Assembly: GCA_028871815.1 (NCBI GenBank)
Contig: JAGWMJ010000005.1
Span: 1-64,000, forward strand
Reading direction: 5' to 3'
From: Armatimonadota bacterium
Lineage (GTDB): Bacteria > Armatimonadota > Chthonomonadetes > Chthonomonadales > Chthonomonadaceae
Length of the DNA stretch: 64,000 bases
Part shown: positions 1 through 8,525 of the stretch, piece after piece
Numbering within the stretch: position 1 is the stretch's first letter
How the letters are laid out: each line of letters opens with the position of its first letter
Position numbers and translations under genes: made by a program
The notes under the pieces: generated by a model
What the model saw: the letters and a program-made list of their open reading frames with translations, nothing else
Databases searched by the model: none
What the model was told of the DNA's origin: nothing

Positions 1-17
1 TCATGCCGACCCGGCCG

Positions 18-1397
18 CTACGGCAGGAGGTGCACGGTGGTGTACCGGCGCCATCCGCCAAATGTCGCCTTGAGGACAACCGCGGTGTCCGTGGTGACGG
101 TGCTGGTATTTGCAACGAAGTCTGCGCTCGTGTTCCCGGCCGAGATGAGCACGCCGGTGGAGTAGACGCCGGCGCCGAAGTTCACCTTGCCGCTGTACGA
201 GGTCACAGTAACGTTCATATCGAACGGCGCCGGCGCGTCGAGCGTCACCGTTCCGCTGATCGTTTGACCGCCAACCACCGAGGATGGGCTTGGCGTGGTG
301 ATGCTGTTTATGATTACCGGTATCGCCAGAAACCCGGCCGCCTTCTGCTGGTAGTAGCCGCTGCCTACGATCGCGCCGTAGTCGTTCAGCGCCGTCGCGG
401 TCACAAGCCGCCAACCGCTGCTGCTTTCCACCAGCGTGTTCAGATCGGTCATGAGCCCGCTCGCGGGCGCTGTAATGTCACCGGTCCAGAGGAAGGCATG
501 CAGACCGGATTGGCCCACCACGATGCCGCTGGCCGTGTTGATCGCGTTCGCCACGCTGTAGGCGGTGTTATGCAGGAAACCAAGGGGACCGTAGGGCGCA
601 CTGGTCTGCCCGTTCCAGGCAAATGCCTCGGAATTGCCCGTGACACTGTTGTGCGCACTGCCGACCACGTCATCGGCATCGTCGATTCCGGTGGCGCTGG
701 AGGGAGTCGAGTATGTCGCGGCGCCAAAGGTGCCCCCGGCAAGGCTCACCGAACCGTACCCCATGGTAATGAAGTTGTGACTGAATAGCGCCTGCAGCGG
801 CGATACGCCGAGATCCGTGCCGCACATATCGTCGAATACATTCGATACGCCGGTGTACTCATAGTTCGCATAAATCGCTCCGGCGCTTGTACCGGACGAC
901 TCCAGGCCATCGAATGTCAGGGGCGTCCTGGCTGTGTCCTGGTAGGTGCCACAAAGATAGCCATCGTCATTTATCCCGAGGAAGGCGCCCGGCCAGTCCG
1001 TGGCGCTGGAACTCCCATATAAGAGCGTTTCGGAATAGGTCGTGCCGAGGTAGGTGGCCGGGCTCCACCGGGCCGGATCCACTGCCGCGCTTCGCGAGGT
1101 ATCCCAGGCAGTCCCGCCAATCTGCCCCAGGTTGTTGACCGCATAGCCGTAGTAGTGTGTGTCCGATACCGTGGGATCGAAATGGAATGACGGCACGCCC
1201 GGCATCCAGACGAATCCTTTGCCGGTACTGTCATTCCCAACTACCTGGTAGTCATCGTTGACTCCGGTTGGAGCGCCAACAGTACTTGCGGGGTTGATGT
1301 TGATAATCGAGTAGTACTGCTGGGCGAAGCCCAGCCGTGGAAGGGCGGCCACCGCAAAAGCAATGGCGATGAGAGTTCCGAACCTTCGAAACTTCAT
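18..1397 (-). CDS. Secreted HAF-repeat protein with C-terminal beta-sandwich-like domain
   Basis: A 459-aa protein starting at the ATG before MKFRRFGT. This start gives a clean signal peptide (basic n-region, hydrophobic AIAFAVAALPRLGFA, cleavage near residue 24); an upstream in-frame extension would bury it and looks non-coding. The body has at least six loosely repeated units of the form GINDxGxxxG (such as GVNDDYQVVG and ALNDYGAIVG) alternating with AFxW/HAFLW segments, the pattern of extracellular HAF-repeat proteins. The last ~95 residues (from SITTPSPSSVVGGQ) resemble a beta-sandwich module with a VTLDAPAP signature. The protein is probably exported or surface-bound; its function is unknown. 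It is divergent from the DUF1326 gene. Confidence 0.8.
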   Translation of the reverse strand: MKFRRFGTLIAIAFAVAALPRLGFAQQYYSIININPASTVGAPTGVNDDYQVVGNDSTGKGFVWMPGVPSFHFDPTVSDTHYYGYAVNNLGQIGGTAWDTSRSAAVDPARWSPATYLGTTYSETLLYGSSSATDWPGAFLGINDDGYLCGTYQDTARTPLTFDGLESSGTSAGAIYANYEYTGVSNVFDDMCGTDLGVSPLQALFSHNFITMGYGSVSLAGGTFGAATYSTPSSATGIDDADDVVGSAHNSVTGNSEAFAWNGQTSAPYGPLGFLHNTAYSVANAINTASGIVVGQSGLHAFLWTGDITAPASGLMTDLNTLVESSSGWRLVTATALNDYGAIVGSGYYQQKAAGFLAIPVIINSITTPSPSSVVGGQTISGTVTLDAPAPFDMNVTVTSYSGKVNFGAGVYSTGVLISAGNTSADFVANTSTVTTDTAVVLKATFGGWRRYTTVHLLP

Positions 1398-1837
1398 GGT
1401 GTTCGTAGCCTTTCTGTGACGCACAATGCGTCGCCGGTGAATGTGAGTGCTGCGGTATGCGAAGCGTAAAGCCGCATGGCAGCCTATGCGCAGCGACTGA
1501 GCCATGCCCCCGGCAGGACTGTACGCTGCAGCCGAAACTACGGCAGGGTCGGCGGCAATTCCTGCCGGCGTGTTGCCGGCCCGTGCTGGCGGCCGCAGAC
1601 GTTTACGGCGACAGTGGTCGGCATTGCAGAACGGAGAGGTTGGCCGACGTACTCCCGGCACAAGCGCGGCTGCGGCCGGTTTGCGGAGGCAGGGGAGCCG
1701 GGAACAGACGTGACCGTCAATTCAGGTGTGTCACATCTGCGGGTAACCACAGCCTGCGGGCTGGGCCAGCAGGAAACCAGGCTGTAGTATGCGAACCTGC
1801 TGCCGCCGCTTGCCACGGTAGAGAGGAGCGACCCTGG
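1398..1837. other. Divergent intergenic region, no gene seen
   Basis: This 440-bp gap separates the divergent HAF-repeat and DUF1326 genes. Short open frames exist on both strands, but none has a signal, family motif or convincing ribosome site. A small hairpin (GACGCA, loop CAA, TGCGTC, about 1418-1432) lies in the leader of the minus-strand gene. Promoters for both genes should be here, but I cannot place them with confidence. Confidence 0.5.
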
Positions 1838-2515
1838 ATGTTTACTGCCCTTTTTGCCGCAGCCATGTTGCCCGGGCTGCCGGCGCGAGCGACCAGGCGG
1901 CCGGAGTGGAGCGTATCGGGCAAGTTGTGCGAGGCCTGCACCTGCTCACCACCATGCACCTGCAATTTCGGCCTTGCGCCGGGCCCATACAGCTACTGCT
2001 GGACGATGTGGTCACTGGATATCCGCAAGGGCGTCTACAAGGGCGTCCAGCTGGATGGTCTGCATCTGGCTGCGTGCAGCGCGTCGAAGGGCTTTCTGTT
2101 CTTCATCGACTCGGCCGGAAGCGCGGCTCAACGGGCCGCGCTCACGTCCATTGCGCGCGACATCTACAACAAGCTGATGCAGGCGAACGGCACGAAGCCT
2201 GTGGATGCAGCAGCCGCCGCCGCTCGCGTTACCGTCGAATTAGCTGCGATTACCCAGAGTGAAACCGGTAAGGACTGCCATCTGCACATTGGCAACTTCG
2301 GCGGCTTCGATGCCGACTACCTGATGGGTCTGGATGGCAAAAAGCCGGTGGAACTGGTGAACAACTACAACTGGAACATCAAGCACAACGTCAAGGCCAA
2401 AACCGATACCTTTACCTATGCCGGGCCGAATGGCGACACGTTCCAGTACAAAGGCACTAACTGCAATGAGGGTGACTTCTCATGGAGCAGCGAGACCAAA
2501 ATCTACTATCGCTGA
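1838..2515 (+). CDS. DUF1326 domain-containing secreted protein
   Basis: A 225-aa protein. The ATG at 1838 is preceded by a GAGAGGAG ribosome site and gives a short signal peptide (MFTALFAAAMLPGLPARA). The mature N-terminus begins with WSVSGKLCEACTCSPPCTC, the Trp plus Cys-cluster signature of DUF1326 proteins. These have no established biochemical role; the dense Cys motif suggests metal or redox chemistry (inference). The stop lies 16 bp from the convergent WD40 gene. An upstream in-frame extension exists but has no signal peptide and is rejected. Confidence 0.8.
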   Translation: MFTALFAAAMLPGLPARATRRPEWSVSGKLCEACTCSPPCTCNFGLAPGPYSYCWTMWSLDIRKGVYKGVQLDGLHLAACSASKGFLFFIDSAGSAAQRAALTSIARDIYNKLMQANGTKPVDAAAAAARVTVELAAITQSETGKDCHLHIGNFGGFDADYLMGLDGKKPVELVNNYNWNIKHNVKAKTDTFTYAGPNGDTFQYKGTNCNEGDFSWSSETKIYYR

Positions 2516-2531
2516 AAGCCGCGCGAGTGGG

Positions 2532-3581
2532 CTAAGGCGTCAGAACAATGGTCCGTGCCGCGGCGCCGTTGCCGGCAAACAGCTTTATCAGCACTCCGGT
2601 AACCGCGAAGCATCGAACCGATCCGTCTTCCGAACCGGCAAGGAGCACGGCGCCATCGCCGGACCACACGATGGCGTGCACTGCGCTGCCTGTATCGGCA
2701 GTCAGCTGCGATGGCGCGCCGGAGACGACCCGCCACACCCGCACTTTGCCATCGGCGCTACCCGTCGCCAGCCGTCTGGAGTTGGGGCTCCATGCCACGC
2801 AAAGCACAGCCTGTTGGCTCACACGCGCCCGATACATGAGATCGCCCGACTGAAGGCTCCATGTTTTCAGGTAGCCGTCGGTTGAGACGCTGGCGATTGC
2901 GCTGTCGTTCGGCGCTACGGCCACTCCGGTTACAGCCCCATCGTGCGCCGGAATATCGTACCTGTAGCTGACTACGCCGCTCGATGGCGCCCGCCAGACA
3001 CGCACCAGACGGTCGTCACCGCCGCTGACAAGCAGATTGTCGGCGGGAGCAAAAGCCAGACACCTTACCGGGGCGGCATGGCCGCGAAAGCGGGCAACCT
3101 GGTGCAGTGTGGCGCCACTGAAGATGGAGATGTGCGCATCGGCGCCGCCCACAGCAATGATCGAGCCATCCTGCGAGACCGCCAGAGCCGGCCTGCCGCA
3201 TAGATCGGGTTGTGTTCCAAGCTGCAGGCGCACGCCACTCCAGCTCCATATGGATGGAAGTCCGTGTGCGTCCACCTCAAACAGCCCCTGCGGCCCTACG
3301 GCGATGGCCCGGATGCCGGCGCCACCGAACGGCATGGGAGCTGCCGGCACGCCACCAACCAGCCAGCGACGCACCTGGCCGGAGGCGTCCAGAACGGCAA
3401 ATCCCGGAATCTGAGCGGTAGCTGCAGGCGCGGCCGGCGCCACCGGCGCCGGGGGCTCGGCCGGCTGCCGCGCCGGCTTGACATGCCTCTGTGCGGCGGC
3501 AGTGTTGGCGAATGCCAGTACGAACCCGGCTGAGACGAGGATTCTGCCGGACAGTGCCGTATAGAGGGTATTGCGCGTCAT
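2532..3581 (-). CDS. Secreted WD40-repeat protein
   Basis: A 349-aa protein with an N-terminal signal (hydrophobic GRILVSAGFVLAFANTAAAQ), a Pro/Ala-rich linker (about residues 35-58) and a beta-propeller of WD40-type blades. The blades show GH...V.C.AF / D..VRVW patterns: FRGHAAPVRCLAFAP, SGGDDRLVRVW, PAHDGAVTGVAVAP, TGSADGKVRVWRV and AGSEDGSVRCFAV. WD40 propellers are protein-interaction platforms, so the target cannot be inferred. The N-terminal half is less clearly repeated. It is divergent from the Gly-rich protein gene and convergent with the DUF1326 gene. Confidence 0.85.
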   Translation of the reverse strand: MTRNTLYTALSGRILVSAGFVLAFANTAAAQRHVKPARQPAEPPAPVAPAAPAATAQIPGFAVLDASGQVRRWLVGGVPAAPMPFGGAGIRAIAVGPQGLFEVDAHGLPSIWSWSGVRLQLGTQPDLCGRPALAVSQDGSIIAVGGADAHISIFSGATLHQVARFRGHAAPVRCLAFAPADNLLVSGGDDRLVRVWRAPSSGVVSYRYDIPAHDGAVTGVAVAPNDSAIASVSTDGYLKTWSLQSGDLMYRARVSQQAVLCVAWSPNSRRLATGSADGKVRVWRVVSGAPSQLTADTGSAVHAIVWSGDGAVLLAGSEDGSVRCFAVTGVLIKLFAGNGAAARTIVLTP

Positions 3582-3807
3582 AAACGTCAGAAAGAGGCAA
3601 GCGCCCGGCGCAAGCAGTGCCGGTGAGCGGGCAGCGTGTGCAGCGGCAGCGAACTGGAAAGCTCAATCTGAGACACCTTCGCGCGCAACAAGTTTCGTCC
3701 TGTCGCCGGAGCCGGGCCGAAAGCGGTGAGGTTCCGCTGAACCGAATCGTATTGGGTACCTACTAAAACCATGGCGCCGGACATGGTACGGCGGCCAATC
3801 GGATCGT

Positions 3808-3837
3808 TTGACCTTTGCTCGCCGGGTGTGATACACT
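3808..3837 (+). promoter_or_regulatory. Candidate sigma70 promoter for the Gly-rich secreted protein
   Basis: TTGACC at 3808-3813 and TACACT at 3832-3837 are separated by 18 bp. A TGA directly before TACACT forms an extended -10. The expected transcription start is about 40 bp upstream of the ATG at 3880. The rest of the 300-bp divergent gap (3582-3879) shows no gene. Confidence 0.5.
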
Positions 3838-3879
3838 GCGCAAGTCGTTGGAGAATGCAGCCAACAGGAGAACCTATCT

Positions 3880-5571
3880 ATGAGACGCCTCACGCTCCTC
3901 AGGGAGTTGGCAATGGCGGCGCTTCTTTGCCTGCCTGCCGCATCCAGCCTGGCTCAGGCGGGAACTGCGCCGTTCACCATCCGCATGCCTCCGGACGGCT
4001 CCACGGTGCGCGAAACGGTGAATGTTGAGATACCACGCGCCAGCATTCCAGAAAACGGCTTTGTCGCCTTCTTTATCGATGGCGTATTCGATGTCGCGCT
4101 CTCACCGCAAAAGGGTGCGCCGGCGGACTCGCCGTTCCTCTACCAGTGGGATACGAAAGCGCTCAAGGTTTCGGACGGTCCGCACACGCTGCGCGCCGTT
4201 CTTTACGCTCCAGTAGATAGCTCGCTCGGCGCGGCGCAGGTGACGCAAAAAGCCTCAAGCGAAGTGAACGTAACGGTGGCCAACCGGATCCATCAGGATC
4301 TCGGACGGGTACTGCTCCGGTACAAACTGCACAGCGGGCAGAACCTCCGATATACGCGTGGCGGCCGCACCTACATCGTAGGGGGCGTCACCGAGCAGGC
4401 CGTCTCCACCAGCGATCAGGACCTCGCCCGCATGACAGGCTCCCTGCTTCTGAATGTGGAAGACGCCAACTCAACTTCCTCGCTGGTTCGCAACAAGCTG
4501 ACCAGCCTGACCGTTACGGTCAACGGGCAGGAATACACCCTACCCTCATCCGATCTTTCGGACTCGATGTACCAGGAAGTGAACCCGCGTGGCCTGGTGC
4601 AGTACGAGACCGGCGCCAGCACCGGCACTCAGCAGTTTGAGTCGCAAGGGTTGGCGGTGGATAACTCGATTGAACTTCCACTGCTGCCGGCTCAGGCGGT
4701 GCAGCAGGGCGATGTCTGGTACACCCCGAAACAGCGAATCGCCATACCGGGCGTGCCGCCGGACCAGCAGCCGAAGGAAGATGTGAAGAACACCTTTGAG
4801 GATGTGGAGTGGCAGAACAACTACCCCACGATTCGCATTCGGCAGGAGTACAGCGGACACGCCGGCAAACTGCCGATACAGGTTGGACCCGTTCTGGTGA
4901 GCTTTCCCCGGGTCAAGTACCAGCGTGATATCTACGTTGCCTGGCACTCGGGCACGTTGATTCGCACCGATCAGACGTTGACAATCTCGGGCCGCACGAC
5001 ACAGGTGATCGGTCAGAGTGCGCCTGGGGCTGGTGGCGCAGGCGCCGCGGGAGGCATGGGCAAGTTCGGTGGCGGATTGGGCATGATGGGTGGCGCTCCT
5101 GGTCCCGGAGGTTTCGGGGGCGTACCTGGTCCCGGCGGTTTCAGCGGTTTGCCCGGTAAATCCGGCGGCGCTTTTCCCGGCGGCTTCGGGGGCGGCGGCT
5201 TTCCCGGCGTGCCGGGTAAAGGCGGCGGCGCCTTCCCAGGTGGTTTTGGCGGCGGTAGAGCGGGCGGCGGAGCATTCCCCGGAGGTTTCGGTGGCGGACG
5301 CCAGGGCGGCGGTGCTTTTCCCGGCGGCTTTGGGGGCGGTGGCTTTCCCGGCGTGCCCGGTAAAGGCGGCGGCGCCTTCCCAGGTGGTTTCGGTGGCGCT
5401 CAGGGCGGGCCCGGCGCGTTCGGCGGCCGTCCCGGCATGGGCGGCGCATTCCCGGGCGGAGCCGGCGGTGGATTTGGCATAACGCCACCCACAGGCGGCA
5501 TCGGCAGCGCGCCCGAGCATCCGGTCGTGATTCGGGCCGTAACCGATACGCGCCTTAAATCCACCCATTAA
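3880..5571 (+). CDS. Secreted protein with Ig-like N-terminal region and Gly-rich PGGFGGG tail
   Basis: A 563-aa protein. The ATG follows an AGGAGA ribosome site, and a signal peptide (MRRLTLLRELAMAALLCLPAASSLAQA) precedes an Ig-like segment (about residues 30-130: FTIRMPPDGSTV... DGPHTLRAVLY). The middle part (about 140-380) is a mixed beta domain I cannot assign. Residues ~385-540 are a low-complexity tail of GGG-F-PGG/PGVPGK units. Secreted Gly/Phe-rich tails often act in adhesion or self-association (inference). A strong hairpin follows the gene. A long open frame on the opposite strand is a shadow caused by the repeats. Confidence 0.8.
   Translation: MRRLTLLRELAMAALLCLPAASSLAQAGTAPFTIRMPPDGSTVRETVNVEIPRASIPENGFVAFFIDGVFDVALSPQKGAPADSPFLYQWDTKALKVSDGPHTLRAVLYAPVDSSLGAAQVTQKASSEVNVTVANRIHQDLGRVLLRYKLHSGQNLRYTRGGRTYIVGGVTEQAVSTSDQDLARMTGSLLLNVEDANSTSSLVRNKLTSLTVTVNGQEYTLPSSDLSDSMYQEVNPRGLVQYETGASTGTQQFESQGLAVDNSIELPLLPAQAVQQGDVWYTPKQRIAIPGVPPDQQPKEDVKNTFEDVEWQNNYPTIRIRQEYSGHAGKLPIQVGPVLVSFPRVKYQRDIYVAWHSGTLIRTDQTLTISGRTTQVIGQSAPGAGGAGAAGGMGKFGGGLGMMGGAPGPGGFGGVPGPGGFSGLPGKSGGAFPGGFGGGGFPGVPGKGGGAFPGGFGGGRAGGGAFPGGFGGGRQGGGAFPGGFGGGGFPGVPGKGGGAFPGGFGGAQGGPGAFGGRPGMGGAFPGGAGGGFGITPPTGGIGSAPEHPVVIRAVTDTRLKSTH
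5092..5475 (+). repeat. In-gene degenerate tandem repeats encoding Gly-rich units
   Basis: GC-rich degenerate repeats encode GGGFPGVPGKGGGAFPGGFG-like units. Two copies of a ~70-bp block (around 5180-5255 and 5325-5400) are almost identical, pointing to recent slippage or unequal crossover. The frame is kept throughout. Confidence 0.75.
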
Positions 5572-5602
5572 GCGCGGATCCTGACGCGCACATCGCGAGT
5601 CT

Positions 5603-5637
5603 GAGAACGGCGGGCGCACGTGGCGCCCGCCGTTCTC
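5603..5637 (+). terminator. Hairpin terminator after the Gly-rich protein gene
   Basis: A perfect 15-bp stem (5603-5617 with 5623-5637) and 5-nt loop ACGTG lie 31 bp after the stop codon. No long T-run follows, so termination strength is uncertain, but stem stability and position fit a transcript end. Confidence 0.65.
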
Positions 5638-5644
5638 GTATGTG

Positions 5645-5650
5645 TATAAT
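5645..5650 (+). promoter_or_regulatory. Perfect TATAAT box upstream of tatC
   Basis: A consensus TATAAT lies 45 bp upstream of the tatC start and just after the preceding hairpin. No good -35 hexamer is visible at 16-18 bp, so this is only a candidate -10 element. Confidence 0.35.
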
Positions 5651-5694
5651 CAAATCCTTAATCCGGCGTCTTTAAGCCGACGCCTCTTAACGCA

Positions 5695-6627
5695 ATGCGC
5701 ATTTTTAGCCGTGAACTGGATGAGAAGCGGATGGAGCTTACCGAGCACCTCGGTGAGCTTCGGACGCGCATCATGCGGATGCTCGTCTATCTTTTGATAG
5801 GATCGATATTCGCGTACTACATGTTTCCAACCATGTATGGCTTTCTCTATCGGCCGCTCCACGCCGAGATGGTGCGCCAGAATGCGAAACTGGTTCGGGC
5901 CGGTGGTCCCAGCATCCAGTCGATCCCGTTCGTAGAAGGTCCGCCAAATGCGACGGTTACAGTCGCCCAGTTGAACAAGGCGCTGACCTGGGTGAAGCAA
6001 TACGCCAGCAATCCCATCACCGCGCCGCCGATGTCGATTGTGTTCCTCAAATTTCACGAGCCGTTTATGGTACGGCTCAAGGTAAGTCTCATCTTTGGGC
6101 TGGTGCTCGTGCTGCCGCTGGTTGTCTACGAGGTTGCGCAGTTTATACTGCCGGCGCTGACGCAAAACGAGCGACGGCCAATCGCGATGCTGGCGCCAAT
6201 TTCAGTCCTGCTGCTCATCTTCGGCGTTACCGTGGCGTACTACACCATGTTCTACGCGATGCACTGGTTCCTCTCGTACCTCGCCGACTACCCGCAGCCG
6301 ACTGTTTTGATGCAAGACCCCAACGACTATATTCTCTTCTTCGTCAAGATGATGGCAGCATTCGGCATCGCGTTCCAGCTTCCCGTGGCGCTGATGGGCA
6401 TGGCGTTTGCCGGAGTGGTGACATCGCGCGGGTTGATCAAGCACTGGCGCTGGGGGGTTGTGGTGGCGGCCGCGGGCGGCCTGTTTACGCCATCCAATGA
6501 CCTCTTCTCGATGGCTTTGATGTCGATACCGCTGCTGATCCTGTACGGCTTCAGTATTATCCTCGTCTGGATGGTGGAGAACCAGCGTCGCCGCCGCAAT
6601 CTCGCCGTTGGCGCACTCGTAAGATGA
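5695..6627 (+). CDS. tatC: Sec-independent protein translocase subunit TatC with enlarged first periplasmic loop
   Basis: A 310-aa membrane protein and core receptor of the twin-arginine translocase, which exports folded proteins. The conserved cytosolic start MELTEHLGELRTRI, the segment FILPALTQNERR after TM2 and about six membrane segments identify TatC. The family is usually ~250 aa. The extra length sits between TM1 and TM2, where ~75 residues separate YRPLHAEM from FHEPFMVRLK. A second possible start is the ATG at 5731, directly before the conserved motif. A downstream 53-aa ORF overlaps by ATGA. No tatA/tatB is in the window. Confidence 0.93.
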   Translation: MRIFSRELDEKRMELTEHLGELRTRIMRMLVYLLIGSIFAYYMFPTMYGFLYRPLHAEMVRQNAKLVRAGGPSIQSIPFVEGPPNATVTVAQLNKALTWVKQYASNPITAPPMSIVFLKFHEPFMVRLKVSLIFGLVLVLPLVVYEVAQFILPALTQNERRPIAMLAPISVLLLIFGVTVAYYTMFYAMHWFLSYLADYPQPTVLMQDPNDYILFFVKMMAAFGIAFQLPVALMGMAFAGVVTSRGLIKHWRWGVVVAAAGGLFTPSNDLFSMALMSIPLLILYGFSIILVWMVENQRRRRNLAVGALVR

Positions 6628-6785
6628 CGGCTCCGAACGCCCCTAAGGACGGTTTGCTGCGCCACAAGGGGACGCTTGCACGGATTCTGATCGTGAGCCT
6701 CCTGATCATCGGCATCTCCTGGCTGGCCTGGTTCTCGCCATGGGCCCGCGTTCACCACCCGGTCCGTATTGAAACCGGCCGGTGA
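6624..6785 (+). CDS. Small single-pass membrane protein between tatC and a glycosyltransferase gene
   Basis: A 53-aa ORF whose ATG overlaps the tatC stop (ATGA) and whose TGA overlaps the GTG start of the next gene (GTGA), so all three frames are translationally coupled. The sequence is a basic N-terminus, one hydrophobic helix (ILIVSLLIIGISWLAWF, about residues 21-37) and a short tail. TatA-like proteins also have one N-terminal helix, but this lacks the Phe-Gly hinge and amphipathic helix, so I do not call it TatA. The function is unknown; the double overlap is the main evidence that it is expressed. Confidence 0.55.
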   Translation: MTAPNAPKDGLLRHKGTLARILIVSLLIIGISWLAWFSPWARVHHPVRIETGR

Positions 6786-8512
6786 GCCCGCCAGGACCTT
6801 CGCTGGAGAAGCGGCTCCGGTCGCTGACCCGCATTACACCGACGCGAGCTCTGGCGGCCGCGATTACGCTCATCGGGTTGGCGCTGCGGCTTTGGGGCAT
6901 CACCTGGAGCCTGCCCACCACGCTCCACCCGTGGGCCACATACCACCCCGATGAGACGATAAACCTGCAGGCCGCGGAGCAGGCCGATATTCCGCACGTC
7001 CGGCTGGATATCGGCTTCTACAACTACGGCGCGTTCGATTTCTACCTCGTCAGCCTTGCGCAGACCATCGCCAGGGGCTACGGACTTGTGCCGGCGGTCA
7101 CCACGCCTCCCGCGGAACCAACAGCCCCAAGGGCCGTTCAGGCCGCGAGCGCTATGGAGGCCAACCGCGCCCAGCGCCGCGCGCTGTTTCTATGCGGTCG
7201 GCTGGTCAGCGTCCTTCTCGGTACGCTCACCATACCGCTGGTGTATCTCCTTGGCCTGCGCGTGTACAACCGCAAAGCGGGCGCGGCAGCTGCGCTGCTC
7301 TATGCCTTTGCCCCGCTTGCCGCGCTGCACGCCCACTTCTTCACCGTGGATGTTCCCGCCACGTTCTTCGTCGCCGGTACGCTTTTGGCCGCGGAGCGGA
7401 TGACTCGTGAGGCTTCGGGGCGCGCGATTGCGGTGGCTGCCGTCTGGTGCGGCCTTGCGGCGGCCACGAAATACACGGCGGCGATGGCGCTGGTAGCGCC
7501 TGCCACAGCACTGTACCTGTGCCCCGGCCTTGTTCGCCGGGCGAGAATACAGCGGTTAGCTGCTCTTGGCGCAGGGACTGCTGCCGTCTTCCTGGTCGCG
7601 TGCCCGGGCATCTGGCTGAACTGGCACGCGTTCTGGTATGGCAGCTATCCCGGCGAGGGAGTGCGGTACGAACTGCTGGTGCACTCCCGTACCGGTCACG
7701 GGCTGCTGTTTGTTCATACGGGCAGCGGGTGGTGGTACCACCTGGTCGTCTCGCTGCCATTCGGACTGGGTGTGCCGCTGCTGCTGGCGGCCCTGGCGGG
7801 ATGCTGGTACGCCCTGGCGCGGCGAACTCCCGCGGAGGTCGCGCAGTTGGCGTTTGTGGCCGTAACGTATCTGGTAACGGGGTTTTCGCAGGTCCGATTT
7901 GCCCGCTACATGCTTCCCCTGTTTCCGCCGTTGTGCGTGCTGGCCGGCGGCGTGCTGTTCGCCCCATATACGCGCCCGGCATGCCGGATTGCCGCGCGGA
8001 TCGCGGCGGCCATGGCGCTGGTGACCACCGGCGTCTACGGTTTTACGCTCGTACGGCTACTTACATTGCCGGATCCGCGCGACCGGGCTGCAGCGTGGCT
8101 CAACCTCCATGCTCCGCCGGCTGCAAGCGTGGCGTTCGCTGAAACACCGTGGTTTTTCGCGCCGCCCCTGTCACCACTGCTGGGTGCGCCGGATGCGCCG
8201 GCGCGGGCCATGGCGGCCGCGCAGTGCACTCGCTACCGGCTGCTGATGCCGGCCGCAGAATGGGACGCCGGCGCGTTGAAACAGCGGCCGAACTATGTGG
8301 TGCTTTCCAACTTTGAGACGATGCATGCGGTATACCGGCTGCACCTGGCTTATGCCATGGCATTCATGAACGCCATACCTAAGGACTATGCGCGCCATCT
8401 GTTTGCATCGCCGCGCCCCTGGCTGATGCCGAGCGACGGACCGCTGATCCCGGACGACCTGTTGTACGTTATGCCGCGTATTACGGTCTATGCGCGGCCG
8501 GGCAGTTCCTGA
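6782..8512 (+). CDS. GT-C fold glycosyltransferase (PMT/ArnT-like) membrane protein
   Basis: A 576-aa polytopic protein starting at a GTG that overlaps the stop of the preceding small ORF. After the first membrane helix the loop carries YHPDETINL, the acidic Asp-Glu motif of PMT/ArnT-type transferases. These use polyprenyl-phosphate sugars to glycosylate lipids or proteins on the outer face of the membrane. Roughly ten hydrophobic segments follow, then a soluble C-terminal part (about residues 430-576). The acceptor and sugar are unknown. It ends 13 bp from the convergent MATE gene. Confidence 0.75.
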   Translation: MSPPGPSLEKRLRSLTRITPTRALAAAITLIGLALRLWGITWSLPTTLHPWATYHPDETINLQAAEQADIPHVRLDIGFYNYGAFDFYLVSLAQTIARGYGLVPAVTTPPAEPTAPRAVQAASAMEANRAQRRALFLCGRLVSVLLGTLTIPLVYLLGLRVYNRKAGAAAALLYAFAPLAALHAHFFTVDVPATFFVAGTLLAAERMTREASGRAIAVAAVWCGLAAATKYTAAMALVAPATALYLCPGLVRRARIQRLAALGAGTAAVFLVACPGIWLNWHAFWYGSYPGEGVRYELLVHSRTGHGLLFVHTGSGWWYHLVVSLPFGLGVPLLLAALAGCWYALARRTPAEVAQLAFVAVTYLVTGFSQVRFARYMLPLFPPLCVLAGGVLFAPYTRPACRIAARIAAAMALVTTGVYGFTLVRLLTLPDPRDRAAAWLNLHAPPAASVAFAETPWFFAPPLSPLLGAPDAPARAMAAAQCTRYRLLMPAAEWDAGALKQRPNYVVLSNFETMHAVYRLHLAYAMAFMNAIPKDYARHLFASPRPWLMPSDGPLIPDDLLYVMPRITVYARPGSS

Positions 8513-8525
8513 CCTACGGCCGGCG

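Noticed and set aside
4546-5619. 357-codon open frame on the minus strand opposite the Gly-rich gene
   Set aside because: It is Arg/Ala/Thr-rich low complexity produced by the repeat tract and high GC. The plus-strand gene has a signal peptide, ribosome site and promoter.
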